A DNA stretch of 64,000 nucleotides from Caprella mutica (lineage: Eukaryota; Arthropoda; Malacostraca; Amphipoda; Caprellidae), in assembly GCA_947561585.1 (NCBI GenBank), contig CANNZV010001165.1, positions 186,001-250,000 on the forward strand, in the 5' to 3' direction. The stretch's first letter is position 1. Every line of letters begins with the position of its first letter. The notes under the pieces are model-generated. The model did no database searches. It worked only from the letters and a program-made list of their open reading frames with translations, and was not told where the DNA came from. This document shows, in pieces, positions 22,304 through 33,800 of the stretch. The position numbers and the translations under genes are program-made.

Positions 22304-23618
22304 CAGGGGTGGGCAAATGCAGCACTCGGTGCTATTTTGGCACTCAGAGTGGCACTCGTGCCCACCTGGGAAAAGGTTTTTTTCTTTTCTTCCAAAGAAA
22401 ATTTAGAATTTTTAACCTTGACTGCTTTATAAATTAAAACGATTATATATAAGAGTGTGGTAAACTAATTGAAGAAGAGTGTATTTGTAATGACCTTGAT
22501 ACTTTGATAGTAAACTTTATCCGTTAATAAGTTATTATTTGTTTATTGTTATTGTATTGCCAGTGTTCATAATTTTCACCTCTGGCTCTTTTTATCTAGA
22601 TCAGTTATATATATTTTTTTCATACGTTTGTCTAGGGACACTCTATCAGTAGTTTAAAGGTCCCCTCCAAGCAAATATTTGTATTGCCTTAATCAACGAG
22701 GTTTATTTTTCTTATCATTTTGCTGCAAACCGCATCGAATTTGGTAGCATATTTTAAATTTTATATTCTTTTAAAGATTTTTATTTTCAAAACTCTACAA
22801 AACCTATTTTACTTCCGACTTACTAATTTAAGAAATTTTCATCCCGAAGAAAAAGAATGTACACCATTTGTTTTGATTGTCAACTAGGTGTTAGGTTCAA
22901 TAAATTCATTTAATATTCGTGTAAAGGTATAAAATTAAATGAACTTAAATAGAAACGTTTATATACTTTAGGAAACAATTAATATCTAAGATAAAGGCCG
23001 AAAACTTATGGTTTGTTTATAAAATTCAAATTTGTAATCAAAACAAAGAATGGACAATCTTCTTCTTGAGCATCAGATTAGTGATTCGCTCAATTGTTGC
23101 TCACAGAGTATTAAAAACTTTAAAAACAAATTATAAAATATATACTGAACCGAATTGTATGCGGTATGCAGAATAATGATCCTAGACCTTAGTTCTATAA
23201 TATTATGTTATAAATTCATTTTTTTCCCGGAGCCTGGAGAGGACCTTTAAGAATTTGTGCGATCATTTTAAAGTCCTTCATTTAATAAGATAGGTAGACA
23301 TTGTCATTTATCCTGTTATTTTAAGAGTTACCTATTATTACTTATGCAAGATAATTAATTTTTGTTTTTATAATGAATTAGTCTCACATGAAAAAAATTG
23401 TTATTAAATATCATTTATTAATTCCTTTTAATGCAAATGATAAATTTACTCCCAATATTTATGTGCAAAATATGAACCATTTTACGAATTTTATTAAAAT
23501 CTACCATCTTAATATAATTAATCAGTATCCCCTTCAATTTAAACAACGAAAAGAAAAGGGTAAAGGCACCGAGTTTCCATCTTTCGGCACTGAAAAACAC
23601 AATGTGTGCCCACCCCTG
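22304..23618. mobile_element. Non-autonomous hAT element (CAGGGGTGGGCA ends)
   Basis: The termini are CAGGGGTGGGCAAATGC and, on the right, TGTGTGCCCACCCCTG. The 8-bp duplication GTTTAGAT is exact (22296-22303 and 23619-23626), and the inner E1 copy at about 26244-26255 shows the unoccupied site with one GTTTAGAT in reverse complement. Both the CAGGGGTGGGCA end and the 8-bp duplication are diagnostic of hAT. Excluding the nested MITE it is about 0.72 kb and encodes no transposase; the frame at 23388-23624 has no hAT motif. Confidence 0.9.
22658..23246. mobile_element. TTAA MITE, family M1, copy 2 (inside the hAT)
   Basis: The 589-bp element is in inverted orientation relative to the copies at 15363 and 40544. 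It starts AGGTCCCCTCCAAGC and ends GAGCCTGGAGAGGACCT. TTAA is present at 22654-22657 and 23247-23250. It lies inside the hAT element and is therefore younger than it. Confidence 0.88.
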
Positions 23619-24095
23619 GTTTAGATGCATATTAATTTGATTAATGTTACATAATGTAATACATAAATTAATTGGGAAGAAATGAAGTGATGTGTCCGGG
23701 TTTCGATCCGGGTTTCGATCGTGGGTTTATCCGTCCTCGTGCCTCTGTCATTTTGCCACCGTGGATGCAATTTACTAAAAAAAATTTTGATATTAAACGA
23801 CCCGGAGATACTTAAAGATATTTTAAAGTGAATAGAACAATATAGGCAAGCACTGCTTTTATAACCAAAATGATAACTTATTCTTATTACAAATAGTAAT
23901 GAGTTGGTCAAATTTTTATATAATTGTACGTAACTCCTTAAAAATTTCGTTCTCTATGAGTTCAAATTAAAGGAAATGTTTTAAGGCCACGACTTAGAAT
24001 AAAGATGAAAGCTCTGTGATGAAAGTTCAAAATAATGAATGCATTAATTAAAATTTGACCATTGATTAACTCTCACTCAGTAAATGTAGGTCATA

Positions 24096-26601
24096 CCCAA
24101 CAAACATATGAATGTCGATTCGATGCCGTTTGCTGTCGAATTCGTAGCGCTAACGGTGGGTATCGACTTAGCAACCATTTCGACTCATAGTAGATATCGG
24201 AATGTCTGTTTCTAAATTATATCTGAATTTACACTTCGAGTAGAAACACGGAAACCGATACATGGTTTTAACAGCATCATCTTGACGTCAGCATGTCTGT
24301 TTCCAAATGATATCTGAATTTATACTTCGACCAGAAGTACGAAAACAGATAAGTAGTTTTAAAGAAATTGTTTCAAATTTTGAAATTCATTTTCTTATCT
24401 TCCTGTTTTATAATACGTAAAGAAATGTAGGAATTATTTCTATTCAATTGGACTGTACCTTTCTATAACGTAGTGCTCCCTTTAAAATCAATACACTTAT
24501 AACTTATAAGGGACTACGTTAGTTGTAAAGGTACGATAAGGCATTAGCACGCTAGTGTGATTGTACAATGGATCAACGTAAAGTAAGCGATATTGGAACA
24601 TCGGTTGTTGAACAGTGTTCCTCCAGTACCGTGAAAATGAAATGGATAACCAATCAAGTGATTTTTCGATGGCTAGTTCATTTATTGTTATGAATCTATT
24701 CTAAACTGCTTATCGTAAATAAGCCCCGAGGGGTTCCTGAAGCTGTCTTTGGTGAATAGAAGAGAAGTGGGGTGGCGTCCCTTGGGACCCAAACTGTTGT
24801 AATTTGGATTATGTATAGTCTATTTTATGTTTATCATGTTTTTAACTCTTCATGCAGTTTTAGAGGATAGCGCTAGGGTTATGCTCTACAATTACGTATG
24901 AAGTCTTAGATTTTCTGTTAGGTAGGCTCGTAGACTTCATTTACTATCACCTCTTCATTTCTCTCTTCCATCCTTGAGTGCAGCCAACGGGTGCTTGTGA
25001 CCATTTTTGTCATATTCCTCGGTAAGTGACAGCATTCACGGAATAGCTTTTCAGCATCCATGAGCGTCGTGACTTTGTCAATGGAGTCACTTTCCTTTCT
25101 GACTGCTTCTTCCAGTCCTTTGCATTTCATTTCCTTTTAACGTCAGCGTCATGGCCTTTGGTTCCGAAGCAGACGTTAAACCTCTACCAAACGTAAATAA
25201 TTAAAAGTTGATGGGCTATTTAACATGTTCCATTTTAGAGTAAATTCTGTGTTATCGGACGGTTCCACATTTTCGAATATGTAAGAAATAAATATAATAA
25301 TTATCATTATTCAATTCGTACTTAAATTGGTATCCATGATACCAGTACATAAAATACGAGTTTAAAAATATAAATCTTTACATAAATAATTTTTCTACGT
25401 AAAATGTGCAAACCCATATCCGATAACTTGAGCTTTCACCTAGTGCCAAAAGCTGTAAATGAGACGATTAAAATTCAGTGACTCATATTATTGATAATTA
25501 AACTTAAAGTGGTAATCGGACTCAATAAATCTAGATATAATAATCGAATTATTTAACTTTTATTTCAATTGTTATCATACCTTCAGCTATTTTGTTACTA
25601 ATTAAATATAGTAGTTAAATAATAATAATTATAGTTTCCTTTATCACGTGTTCGAAAATATAGACCCTATTAATAACTTGGAACATATACCCTATTGCTA
25701 AAATTATTTCACAGAGCACAAAATTTCTGTTTTATATAACACAATTATATAAGTCAAAATGTCAAACTAATTACTCAAAAATTATGACCTTTATTTACTG
25801 AGTGAGATTTAGTATATGGTCAAGTTTTATTTAATGCATTCATTACTTTGAACTTTCATCACACAGCTTTCATCTATATTCTAAGTCGTGGCCTCAAAAC
25901 ATTTTCTTTAATTTGAACTCATAGAGAACCAAATTTTTAAGGAGTTACAATTATATAAAAATATAACCAACTCATTACTATTTGTAATAACAATAAGTTG
26001 TGATTTTGGTTATAAAAGCGGTGCTTGCCTGTATTGTTCTATTCACTTTAAAATTTCTTTAAGTATCTCCAGGTCGCTTAATATCAAATTTTTTTTATAG
26101 TAAAATGCATCCACGGTGGCAAAGTGACGGAGGTACAGGCACGAGGACGTATAGACCCACGAACGATACCGGTACACATCACTTCCTTTCTTCCCATTTA
26201 AATTATATATAACACTATGTAACATTAATCGAATTGATATGCATCTAAACGTACAATACGTTATATCAATGAAGTAAGAGTTTTCAATTTTTATTTATTT
26301 ATTTATTGGATGCAAGTGGATATCGTTTCGAAGCATATTAGATATATAATTAGGCGTCTGTTCGATACAGAATCCCAATGTATGTTAGAGGCAGTAATTT
26401 ATCTTTCTATTCAACGCTGTTATAACGGTATCGCTTTGATGCCAAATATACTTAATATGATGCGGTTTAGCGGTGCAAACGGATATCGGATTGATGTCTA
26501 CTTGATGTCATCATGTCTAATTTGTTACTGGTATTCAATGTCGGAAGAGAGGTTTTACAGAGTCGTTTAGACATCGAATAGATACATTCATGTTTGCTGG
26601 G
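24096..26601. mobile_element. Element E1, inner full-length copy, inverted
   Basis: This 2506-bp copy starts CCCAACAAACATATGAATGT and ends ACATTCATGTTTGCTGGG. It is the reverse complement of the outer copy with the nested hAT removed. ATA occurs immediately outside both ends (24093-24095 and 26602-26604), consistent with a short duplication. The uninterrupted target sequence (GTCATAATTTTTGAGTAATTAG in pieces) is seen inside this copy itself at about 25770-25790, reverse-complemented. Confidence 0.88.
24918..25130 (-). CDS. Conserved short frame in E1 (KGLEEAVRKES type), function unknown
   Basis: A 70-residue frame with KCKGLEEAVRKES, then DKVTTLMDAEKLFRECC and HLPRNMTKMV. The outer E1 copy keeps a version at 27211-27381. 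Decayed versions occur at about 3020-3180 (interior of F1) and 60400-60545. Persistence of the same peptide in at least four places suggests it derives from a real coding exon, carried by E1 or captured from a host gene. I recognise no domain. It could also be an accidental frame inherited with a dispersed repeat. Confidence 0.35.
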   Translation of the reverse strand: MKCKGLEEAVRKESDSIDKVTTLMDAEKLFRECCHLPRNMTKMVTSTRWLHSRMEERNEEVIVNEVYEPT

Positions 26602-27210
26602 ATAATAGTTGAGTAATTAGTCTGATATTTTGACTTATATAATTGTGTTTCATTGAACAATCAGGAATTTTGTGCTCTGTGAAATATTTTTAGCAATAGG
26701 GTATATGTTCCAAGTTATTAATAGGGTCTATATTTTCAAACACGTGATAAAGGAAAATATAATCATTATTATTTAACTACTATTTAATTAGTAACATAAT
26801 AGCTGAAGGTATGATACCAATTGAAATAAAAGTTAAATAACGGTTATTATATAGATTTATTGAGTCCGATTACCACTTCAAGTTTAATTATCTATAATGT
26901 GAATCACTGAATTTTAATCGTCTCATTTGCAGCTTTTGGTACTAGGTGAAATGAGTTTCAGAATTTTACGTAGAAAAATTATTTATGTATTGATTTTTAT
27001 TTCTAAACTTGTATTTTACGTACCTACTGCTATCATGGATACCAATTTAAGTAAGAATTTAATAATGATAATTGTTATATTTATTTCTTACATATTCGAA
27101 AATGTGGAACCGTTCGATAACACAGAAAATATCCCATCAACTTTTAATTATTTACGTTTAGTAGAGGTCTGCTTCGGAACCAATGGCCATGTCGCTGACG
27201 TCAAAAGGAA

Positions 27211-27381
27211 ATGAAATACAAGGGACTGGAAGAAGCAGTCATAAAAGAAAGTGGCTCCATGGACAAAGTCACGACGCTCATGGATACTGAAAAGCTACTC
27301 CGCGAATGCTGTCACTTACCGAGGAATGTGACAAAAATGGTCACAAAAATGGCTGCACTCAAGGATGGAAGAGGTAAATGA
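27211..27381 (+). CDS. Conserved short frame in the outer E1 copy
   Basis: Fifty-six codons from an ATG to TGA, homologous to the minus-strand frame at 24918-25130 (KYKGLEEAVIKES, DKVTTLMDTEKLLRECC, HLPRNVTKMV). The reading frame is kept across its whole length despite substitutions. The 3' end reads GGAAGAGGTAAATG, which would serve as a splice donor after GAG, so it may be an exon fossil. Function is unknown. Confidence 0.3.
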   Translation: MKYKGLEEAVIKESGSMDKVTTLMDTEKLLRECCHLPRNVTKMVTKMAALKDGRGK

Positions 27382-28742
27382 AGAGGTGATAGTAAATGAA
27401 ATCTACGAGCTTATCTAACACAAAATCTAAGACCTCGTAATTGTAGAGCATAACCCTATCGCTATCCTCTAAAACGGAATGGAGAGTTAAAAACACTATA
27501 AACATGGTATACATAAAATAGACAATACATAATCCAAATTACAACAGTTTGGGACCCAATGGACGCCACCCACTTCTCTTCTATTCACCAAAGACAGCTT
27601 CAGGAACCCCTAGCTCCAGGGCTTATTTACAATAAGCAGTTTAGAATAGATTCATAATGGTAAATGCACTGGCCATCGAAAAATCACTTGATTGGTTATC
27701 CATTTCGTTTTCACGGTACTGGAGGAACACGTACTGTTCAACAACCGATGTTTCAGTAACGCTTACTTTTCGTTGATCCTGTTCACAATCGCACTAGCGT
27801 GCCAATGCTTGATCGTAATTTTACAACTGCCGTAGTCCCCTATAACTGTATTAATTATTGGGAATAGTTTAAAGGGAGCACTACGTATGTTATATAGAAA
27901 GCTACAATTCAATTGAATAGAAATAATTCCTACATTTCTATACGTATTATAAAACAGGAAGATGAGAAAATGAATTTCAAAATTTGAATCGATTTTTTTT
28001 AAACTACGGATCTGTTTTCGCACTTCTGGTCGAAGTATAAATTCAGATATCGTTTGGAAACAGACATGCCGACGTCAAGATGATGCTGTTAAAACCATGT
28101 ATCGATATTCGTGTTTCTACTCGAAGTGTAAATTCAGATATCATTTAGAAACAGACATTCCGATATCTACTATGAGTCGAAATGGTTGTTAAGTCGATAC
28201 CCACCGTTAGCGCTACGAATTCGACAGCAAACGGCATCGAATCGACATTCATATGTTTCTTGGGTTAGTTCTAACTTCTAATGAATAGAGAAATAAATAA
28301 AATTGAGTGGAGGGGACCTTTAAATGTTGAGCAGGTTAATTTTAATTCCCTTTTTAAATGAAACTGAAGTATACCCAGCAAACATAGTCGTGTCAACTAT
28401 ATTTCTAAACGATACCACGTGCTCTACACTTCCAATGTAGAAAACAAAAACAAATAGATCCCTCTGCATCGTTTAGATACATTATGAGATTAGCAATGGA
28501 ACACTCAAATAAATAAATAAAGAGATATAAACGAAAGCGTTTTAGTAATGGAATAGACACCAAATGCAATACAAAAAATCATATCTAATTTGAAGATATT
28601 TGGAAACTGTTTCGATGGATTGTTCTGTGTCAGAACTCTTTCTAAATGACGCATAGAATCTTTATTTTTCATTTCTAAAATAGTAACCCAAAAGAGACAT
28701 CACATCGTTTAGATACATATTTAGATTAGAGATGCAACACTC

Positions 28743-29092
28743 TGTAGCTGCGACTAGCAGCTAATATGAGGGCAGGAAAAGTCTGTCTTCTGTCCGCATA
28801 TATTTCGTTAGTTTTCTGGAAAAGATTCCAGTATAAAAATTCTAATCCATAAAATGTTATAAAAAAGGTTACCTAGATTAAAACTTTATTAGTAAAACAA
28901 TTTCTAAAACTTATAAAGGAATTAAAACAGGAACATGGCTGAACCAACTTACGACTATAATTTGTCCTTGGAACAGGCGTGTGCCGGCAGCGCAGTATGA
29001 AAGAGAACTAAAAATCTAAAATTGATCTCCGAACACGACTTTTAAAAACGAGTGTTTCGTGAATGCAAAATAAAATTAACTTGCGCAGCACA
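28743..29092 (-). repeat. Bel/Pao 3' LTR (350 bp)
   Basis: On the plus strand it begins TGTAGCTGCGACTAGC and ends GCGCAGCACA. It contains a 72-bp segment (28754-28825) that the other LTR lacks. The missing block is bounded by the dinucleotide GA in both, suggesting a microhomology deletion in the other copy or in its template. Confidence 0.9.
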
Positions 29093-29316
29093 CTCCCTAC
29101 CTGACTCTCTAAACTGAGAGTCACATTATCAGTAATTCAAAATTTACTAGTAAAAATCAGAACATAGACAACCTATACTAAAATCAAAACCTAATTAAAT
29201 CGTTCATAGGACAAGCTACCAATGGGAAAAAACTAAAAACAGTAGCCATTATTAATTTTACACAACCAAACTCATACATAAATGACCTCTAATGGACAAA
29301 ATACTCTGGTCAATCT

Positions 29317-30888
29317 CTAATCAATGCCTATCAGCAGGACGAGTTCATGAATCGGTCTTTCATATATCTTGTCACCGATTCTCAGCTTGACGCTCCTCAC
29401 CATCTTGTCCTCACTGAGCTTGACCTCGCTCACAATGCCTGTGGGCCATCTATTGCGAGGAGTGTTCTTGACACGCAGAAGCACGATATCTCCCTGCTCA
29501 ATGTTACGTTTTGGTTTCTTCCATTTTCTTCTCTGTGATAGAGTCTGAAGATACTGGGACCGCCACCTGATCCAAAACTGGTCAGCCAAGTATTGCACGC
29601 GACGCCACCTCCTCCTGCCATACTGAAGTATATCCTCTTCCGTAAACTTCTCTAGAGGTGGCGGGTTAGGGTCGTCTTTAAGGGTCATCAGACAATTTGG
29701 GGTGATTGGAGCGCCATCATTTGGGTTAGGAGAAACACAGTACAACGGAGTAGAGTTGACTATCGCAGCAGCTTCTTGAAGGAGAGTAACCATTTCATCT
29801 CTCGAAAGAGAACTGCCTCTCGTCTGCTGCAAAGTACCCTCCAAAACCCTTCTTACTGAGCCAATTTTACGCTCCCAAGCGCCTCCAAAGTGACTGGAGG
29901 CGGGAGGATTCAGTAACCACTCACACTGATGAGAAGCCGCAACTGAACGGACCACGCCAAAGTCCACATGAGTCTGAGCCTGATTAATAGCTCCTATGAA
30001 ATTACTTCCATGGTCACTTCGTATTCTCTTGCAGGTGCCACGCAATGCAAAGAACCTTCTGAGGCCGTTAACAAATGAAGGGGTGTCCATGGACGACAAC
30101 GGTTCTAAGTGAACGCCTCTAGTAACGAGGCACGTAAGCAGCAACACATACATCTTCTTGGTTGCGCTCCGTCTGCGGGTATTTACTCCGTCGTGTACTA
30201 GTAGAAGACCAAAGACGTCCAAACCCACGTTGGTGAATGGGGGAGTCCTTTCCAACCGATCACATGACAGATCAGCCATCAATTGCTCGCATGGTTTACC
30301 TCTCAAACGTCTGCAAGTCACACAATCCTTCAACAGCTCTCTTAAGATCCTACGTCCATTTTCAAGGTGATACCCCTTCTCACGTATGCACTCATGGGTC
30401 ACGTGGCGCCCTTGATGGCCAATGGAGTGGTGTAGGTGCCTTATCAAAAGAGAGCTTATGGGGTGTTTGGCAGGAACGAACACGGGATGTGCGACATCGA
30501 AGGGAGTGGCGTTCTTAAGTCGTCCACCCACTCTGATGAGACCTATGGAATCAAGAAAGGGAGACAGATTACCAATGCAATGATTATCAGGTATAAAAGA
30601 GCCGTTTACTAGTAAATCAAAGGCTTCCGGATAACTCTCTCTTTGCGCAACAATCAATAAACGGTCAATTGGGTTAATTTCAATGGATATCGGATTCCTA
30701 TCAATATTCCTAAAACATCTCTTAATGAAGCTCATTATAAGGTTGGTCACTTTCACCAAGAATAGCCAACTGCTAGTTCTTTCTGCAGCGTCCGTCAAAG
30801 GCGATCTTTCACTAGCCAACGCGGCCGTTCGCAGAGATACCTTCTCCTTCACCTCCTCGGCAGCTCCATTTCCGAGAAGACTCCACAT
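29317..30888 (-). CDS. Bel/Pao integrase region
   Basis: Integrase inserts the retrotransposon cDNA into chromosomes. An HHCC zinc-binding segment lies at residues about 145-195 (HLHHSIGHQGRH ... CVTCRR). The DDE catalytic core follows with GLDVFG, RIRSDHGSNF and SHFGGAWERKIGSV. The C-terminal part (KRNIEQGDIVLLR ... RNRWPTGIV) corresponds to the DUF5641 domain usual in Bel/Pao. In the family this is part of one polyprotein. Here the frame differs from the upstream frame, which ends at 30849, so a frameshift lies at about 30850-30890. The listed start is therefore not a true initiation site. Confidence 0.92.
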   Translation of the reverse strand: MWSLLGNGAAEEVKEKVSLRTAALASERSPLTDAAERTSSWLFLVKVTNLIMSFIKRCFRNIDRNPISIEINPIDRLLIVAQRESYPEAFDLLVNGSFIPDNHCIGNLSPFLDSIGLIRVGGRLKNATPFDVAHPVFVPAKHPISSLLIRHLHHSIGHQGRHVTHECIREKGYHLENGRRILRELLKDCVTCRRLRGKPCEQLMADLSCDRLERTPPFTNVGLDVFGLLLVHDGVNTRRRSATKKMYVLLLTCLVTRGVHLEPLSSMDTPSFVNGLRRFFALRGTCKRIRSDHGSNFIGAINQAQTHVDFGVVRSVAASHQCEWLLNPPASSHFGGAWERKIGSVRRVLEGTLQQTRGSSLSRDEMVTLLQEAAAIVNSTPLYCVSPNPNDGAPITPNCLMTLKDDPNPPPLEKFTEEDILQYGRRRWRRVQYLADQFWIRWRSQYLQTLSQRRKWKKPKRNIEQGDIVLLRVKNTPRNRWPTGIVSEVKLSEDKMVRSVKLRIGDKIYERPIHELVLLIGID

Positions 30889-33800
30889 TCAAAGCTTCGT
30901 GGCTCGGAGCACTTTATGAACTCTGGACCCACAAACCAGCGACTCCTAGACAACGACAATGGGTCTGAAGGTCGGGTGGCAATATCCGCGGGATTGTCTT
31001 CACTGGGAACATATTGCCATAGAGCTGCCGGGGCAACCTTGTTGATGGATTCTACTCTGCGAGTTACGTATCGAGAAAATCGTCTGGTAGAGTTATTCAG
31101 ATACCCAAGAACAACTTTACTGTCTGTGTGATAAGTCACGCTCTCCAATTCGAAGTTCTTCTCCCTGATGACGTCGCAAGCTAAGATCGATCCCTGAAGA
31201 GCGGCGCACAGTTCCAGGCGAGGGACCGACGTTGCAGCTCGGGGTGCAACTCGAGACATGGAGGTCACGAAAGCCACCTTAGTTTCTCGCAGAATATTGA
31301 ACGAAACCAAGTATATAACCGCACCTATGGCTTCTATTGAGGCATCCGTAAATACATGTAGAGTTCTCTGAACTACTTCGCCAAAATCTGCAGATACAAA
31401 GCATCTAGGAATAGAAAGAAGGTGAGCTTGCTTGAGTGACAATCTCCAATCATTCCACAGCGGAAGATACGCAGAAGGAAGGGGACAGTCATAGTCGACT
31501 CTACGTGAACATCCACCAGCAACATCCATGGAGAGAAAGGCCCTCCTCTGAATCAAACGTCCAGTCAAGATCACCGGGGCCGCCACACCGATAGGGTCGA
31601 AATAAGAATTCACAACAGAGAGAAGTCCCCTTCGAGTGAATGGCGCTTCAGGAACATCTGCTATTGCAACGAAAGAATCAGATGCTAAGTCCCACACGAC
31701 ACCGAGGGTTCTCTGAGGTAGAGAATCGTCAAAATCCATTTGCTTCCGATTATTGGCCACGTCGTCAGGTGAAAAAGAGCGTAGTACTCTGTTGTCAGAT
31801 GCAGAGAACTTATGGACATTGATCCCGAACTCAGTCAACAACCTCTTAGTCGACATCAACAACTTTACTCCATCCTCAACTGCATCTACACTGGTCACTC
31901 CGTCATCAACGTAGAAAGAATGCAGAACGAACTCAACAGCCTTCTCGACGTCGGGTAATGAAGAATTCAATGCTGCGTACCGCAACCCAAAAGATGCAAC
32001 TGCAGGCGAGGAGCTCGCGCCGAATATGTGCACTCGCGCACGGTAGGGGACCAAAATTTTATCAGGGTCATTACTATCGAACCAAAAAAATCTTAAATAG
32101 TCCTTCATGCTTTCGTCCAGGTAAAAGTTATAAAACATGTGCTCCACATCACAAGTGAGGCCTATCAACCCCCTTCGAAATCGTAGTAGCACTGCTCTCA
32201 ACTGGTTCGTCATGTGCGGGCCAGTCATGAGCTCCTTGTTCAAACAAGTCCCCTTGAAGCAGGCAGCGGCGTCGAAGACCAATCTTGTTTTTTTCTTCTT
32301 AGCCTGTGTTACCGGAAAAAGGGGAAGATACCAGGCCTTTCCACATTCCCTTGGAATGACTTCGGAATCAGGAATGCGCTCAAAATGCTGATTCTCCAGA
32401 TTTTGCTTCATGCTATTCAAGCACTGATCAAGCTTCTCCGGGGATCTCTTCAGCCGCTCCAAGGCCAATTTAGTCCGGTGAAACACTGGTATTCTGTTGT
32501 CGGGCATAGTGACGTTGGCACGCCTAAATGGAAGTGGCATGACCAGATGACCATCAACTACCCCGACGTGTTCTCTCATGGTCTCCATGAACAACTTCTC
32601 ATCCTGAGACAGATCCACATTCTCATCGTCACCATATTCCTTGAATACATCAGCTTGCGGGCTACAAATCTTCGTACGTAGTACCTTCATGCTTGAGTTC
32701 GAAGAGTCGCTCACAGAGGCTGAACCCACAAGTGCCCAACCCAAAGGAGTTTCATGAACAAAAGGAGGATGCGTACCATAGCACTTGGTTCTCATTATCT
32801 CCCCGGAGTCCGCTCCAATCAATAGGAGAACTGGCGCAGCCCTTGCACAATCCGGAAATTTGCCTTTGAACTGTACGAGATGTGGGTGCATTCCAACGAT
32901 GTCTGATGTCGCAACTTCATCTCTCGAGTCCGGAATGAAGGGATTCGTGAAGACCCTCGGAATCTTGTACCACACGCTCCGATGTATACCACAGACATGA
33001 AGCTCGTCGATACTTACTCCCGGCACATCAGTCTCCAATCCACTCAAAGTTCTCAATGAGTAGGTTTGAGGAATTCCTTGCAAATCCAAAAGATCAAGCA
33101 CACTAGGATCAATAAATGAGGTGCTACTCTGCTCATCTAGAATGGCGTATCCGGTTACAATTTTGTCGGAGGTCGGGTGCTTGATGCATACTAACACAGT
33201 CTTCGAGCATATTTTGTCAGCAACACGACGCACCTGTGAGCAGAGGGCTTTCAATTGCCCAGATTTGTTTCTCTTGTTTGAGTTGTTATCATGTAGAATG
33301 GTCAGATGATTGTTGCCACACTCATCGAACTTGTTGTGGGAGGGACAGTTCCTGGCGACGTGATCACCAAGACACCTGAAGCACAATCCATGACTCCAAA
33401 TGAGATTTTTCCTTTCTTGAGATGACATGCTAATAAACTTTCTACATGATGAAAGTTTATGCTTTCCAGATTCGTGTAAAGGGCATAAAGAGAATTCAAT
33501 AGGAGGCCGCGGGACATGATCTTCAAGCTCGCGACCGGAAACAGAAGACCGGGAAGACTCCTGCATGCTCTCTGCTACTTGTGAATGCAGCACTTTAACG
33601 GATCTCCTAATCTTATGATCCACAATGGTACCAAAGAAGTCATCACTGATCTCTGAGTATACCTCCTGAAGAAACCCGACAAAAACTCCAAGAGAGGGGT
33701 TTCTCCCACCATTGTTAATCTTCGATTTTATTCCATAAGAGCGCCACCTGAGTCTGAGTTTTTCAGGCAACTTCATAAATAATCTCTGCATACCCTCAGA

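Larger units (their letters stand above)
21943..28264. mobile_element. Element E1, outer copy (CCCAGCAAACATG terminus), split by an inverted inner copy
   Basis: The outer copy consists of 21943-24095 and 26602-28264. It starts CCCAGCAAACATGAATGT and ends ATGTTTCTTGGG, flanked by TT. A hAT insertion (22304-23618) lies in its left part. Without insertions it is about 2.5 kb and matches, end to end in opposite orientation, the inner copy at 24096-26601. The element carries short conserved frames but no recognisable transposase, so it is probably non-autonomous. The superfamily is unassigned: CCC...GGG ends with about 2-bp duplications. Confidence 0.85.

Noticed and set aside
21974..26570. Pair of similar 86-87-codon frames at 21974-22237 (minus) and 26310-26570 (plus)
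   Set aside because: They are the inverted ends of the two E1 copies. Their similarity comes from the transposon terminus, and no domain or start context supports translation.
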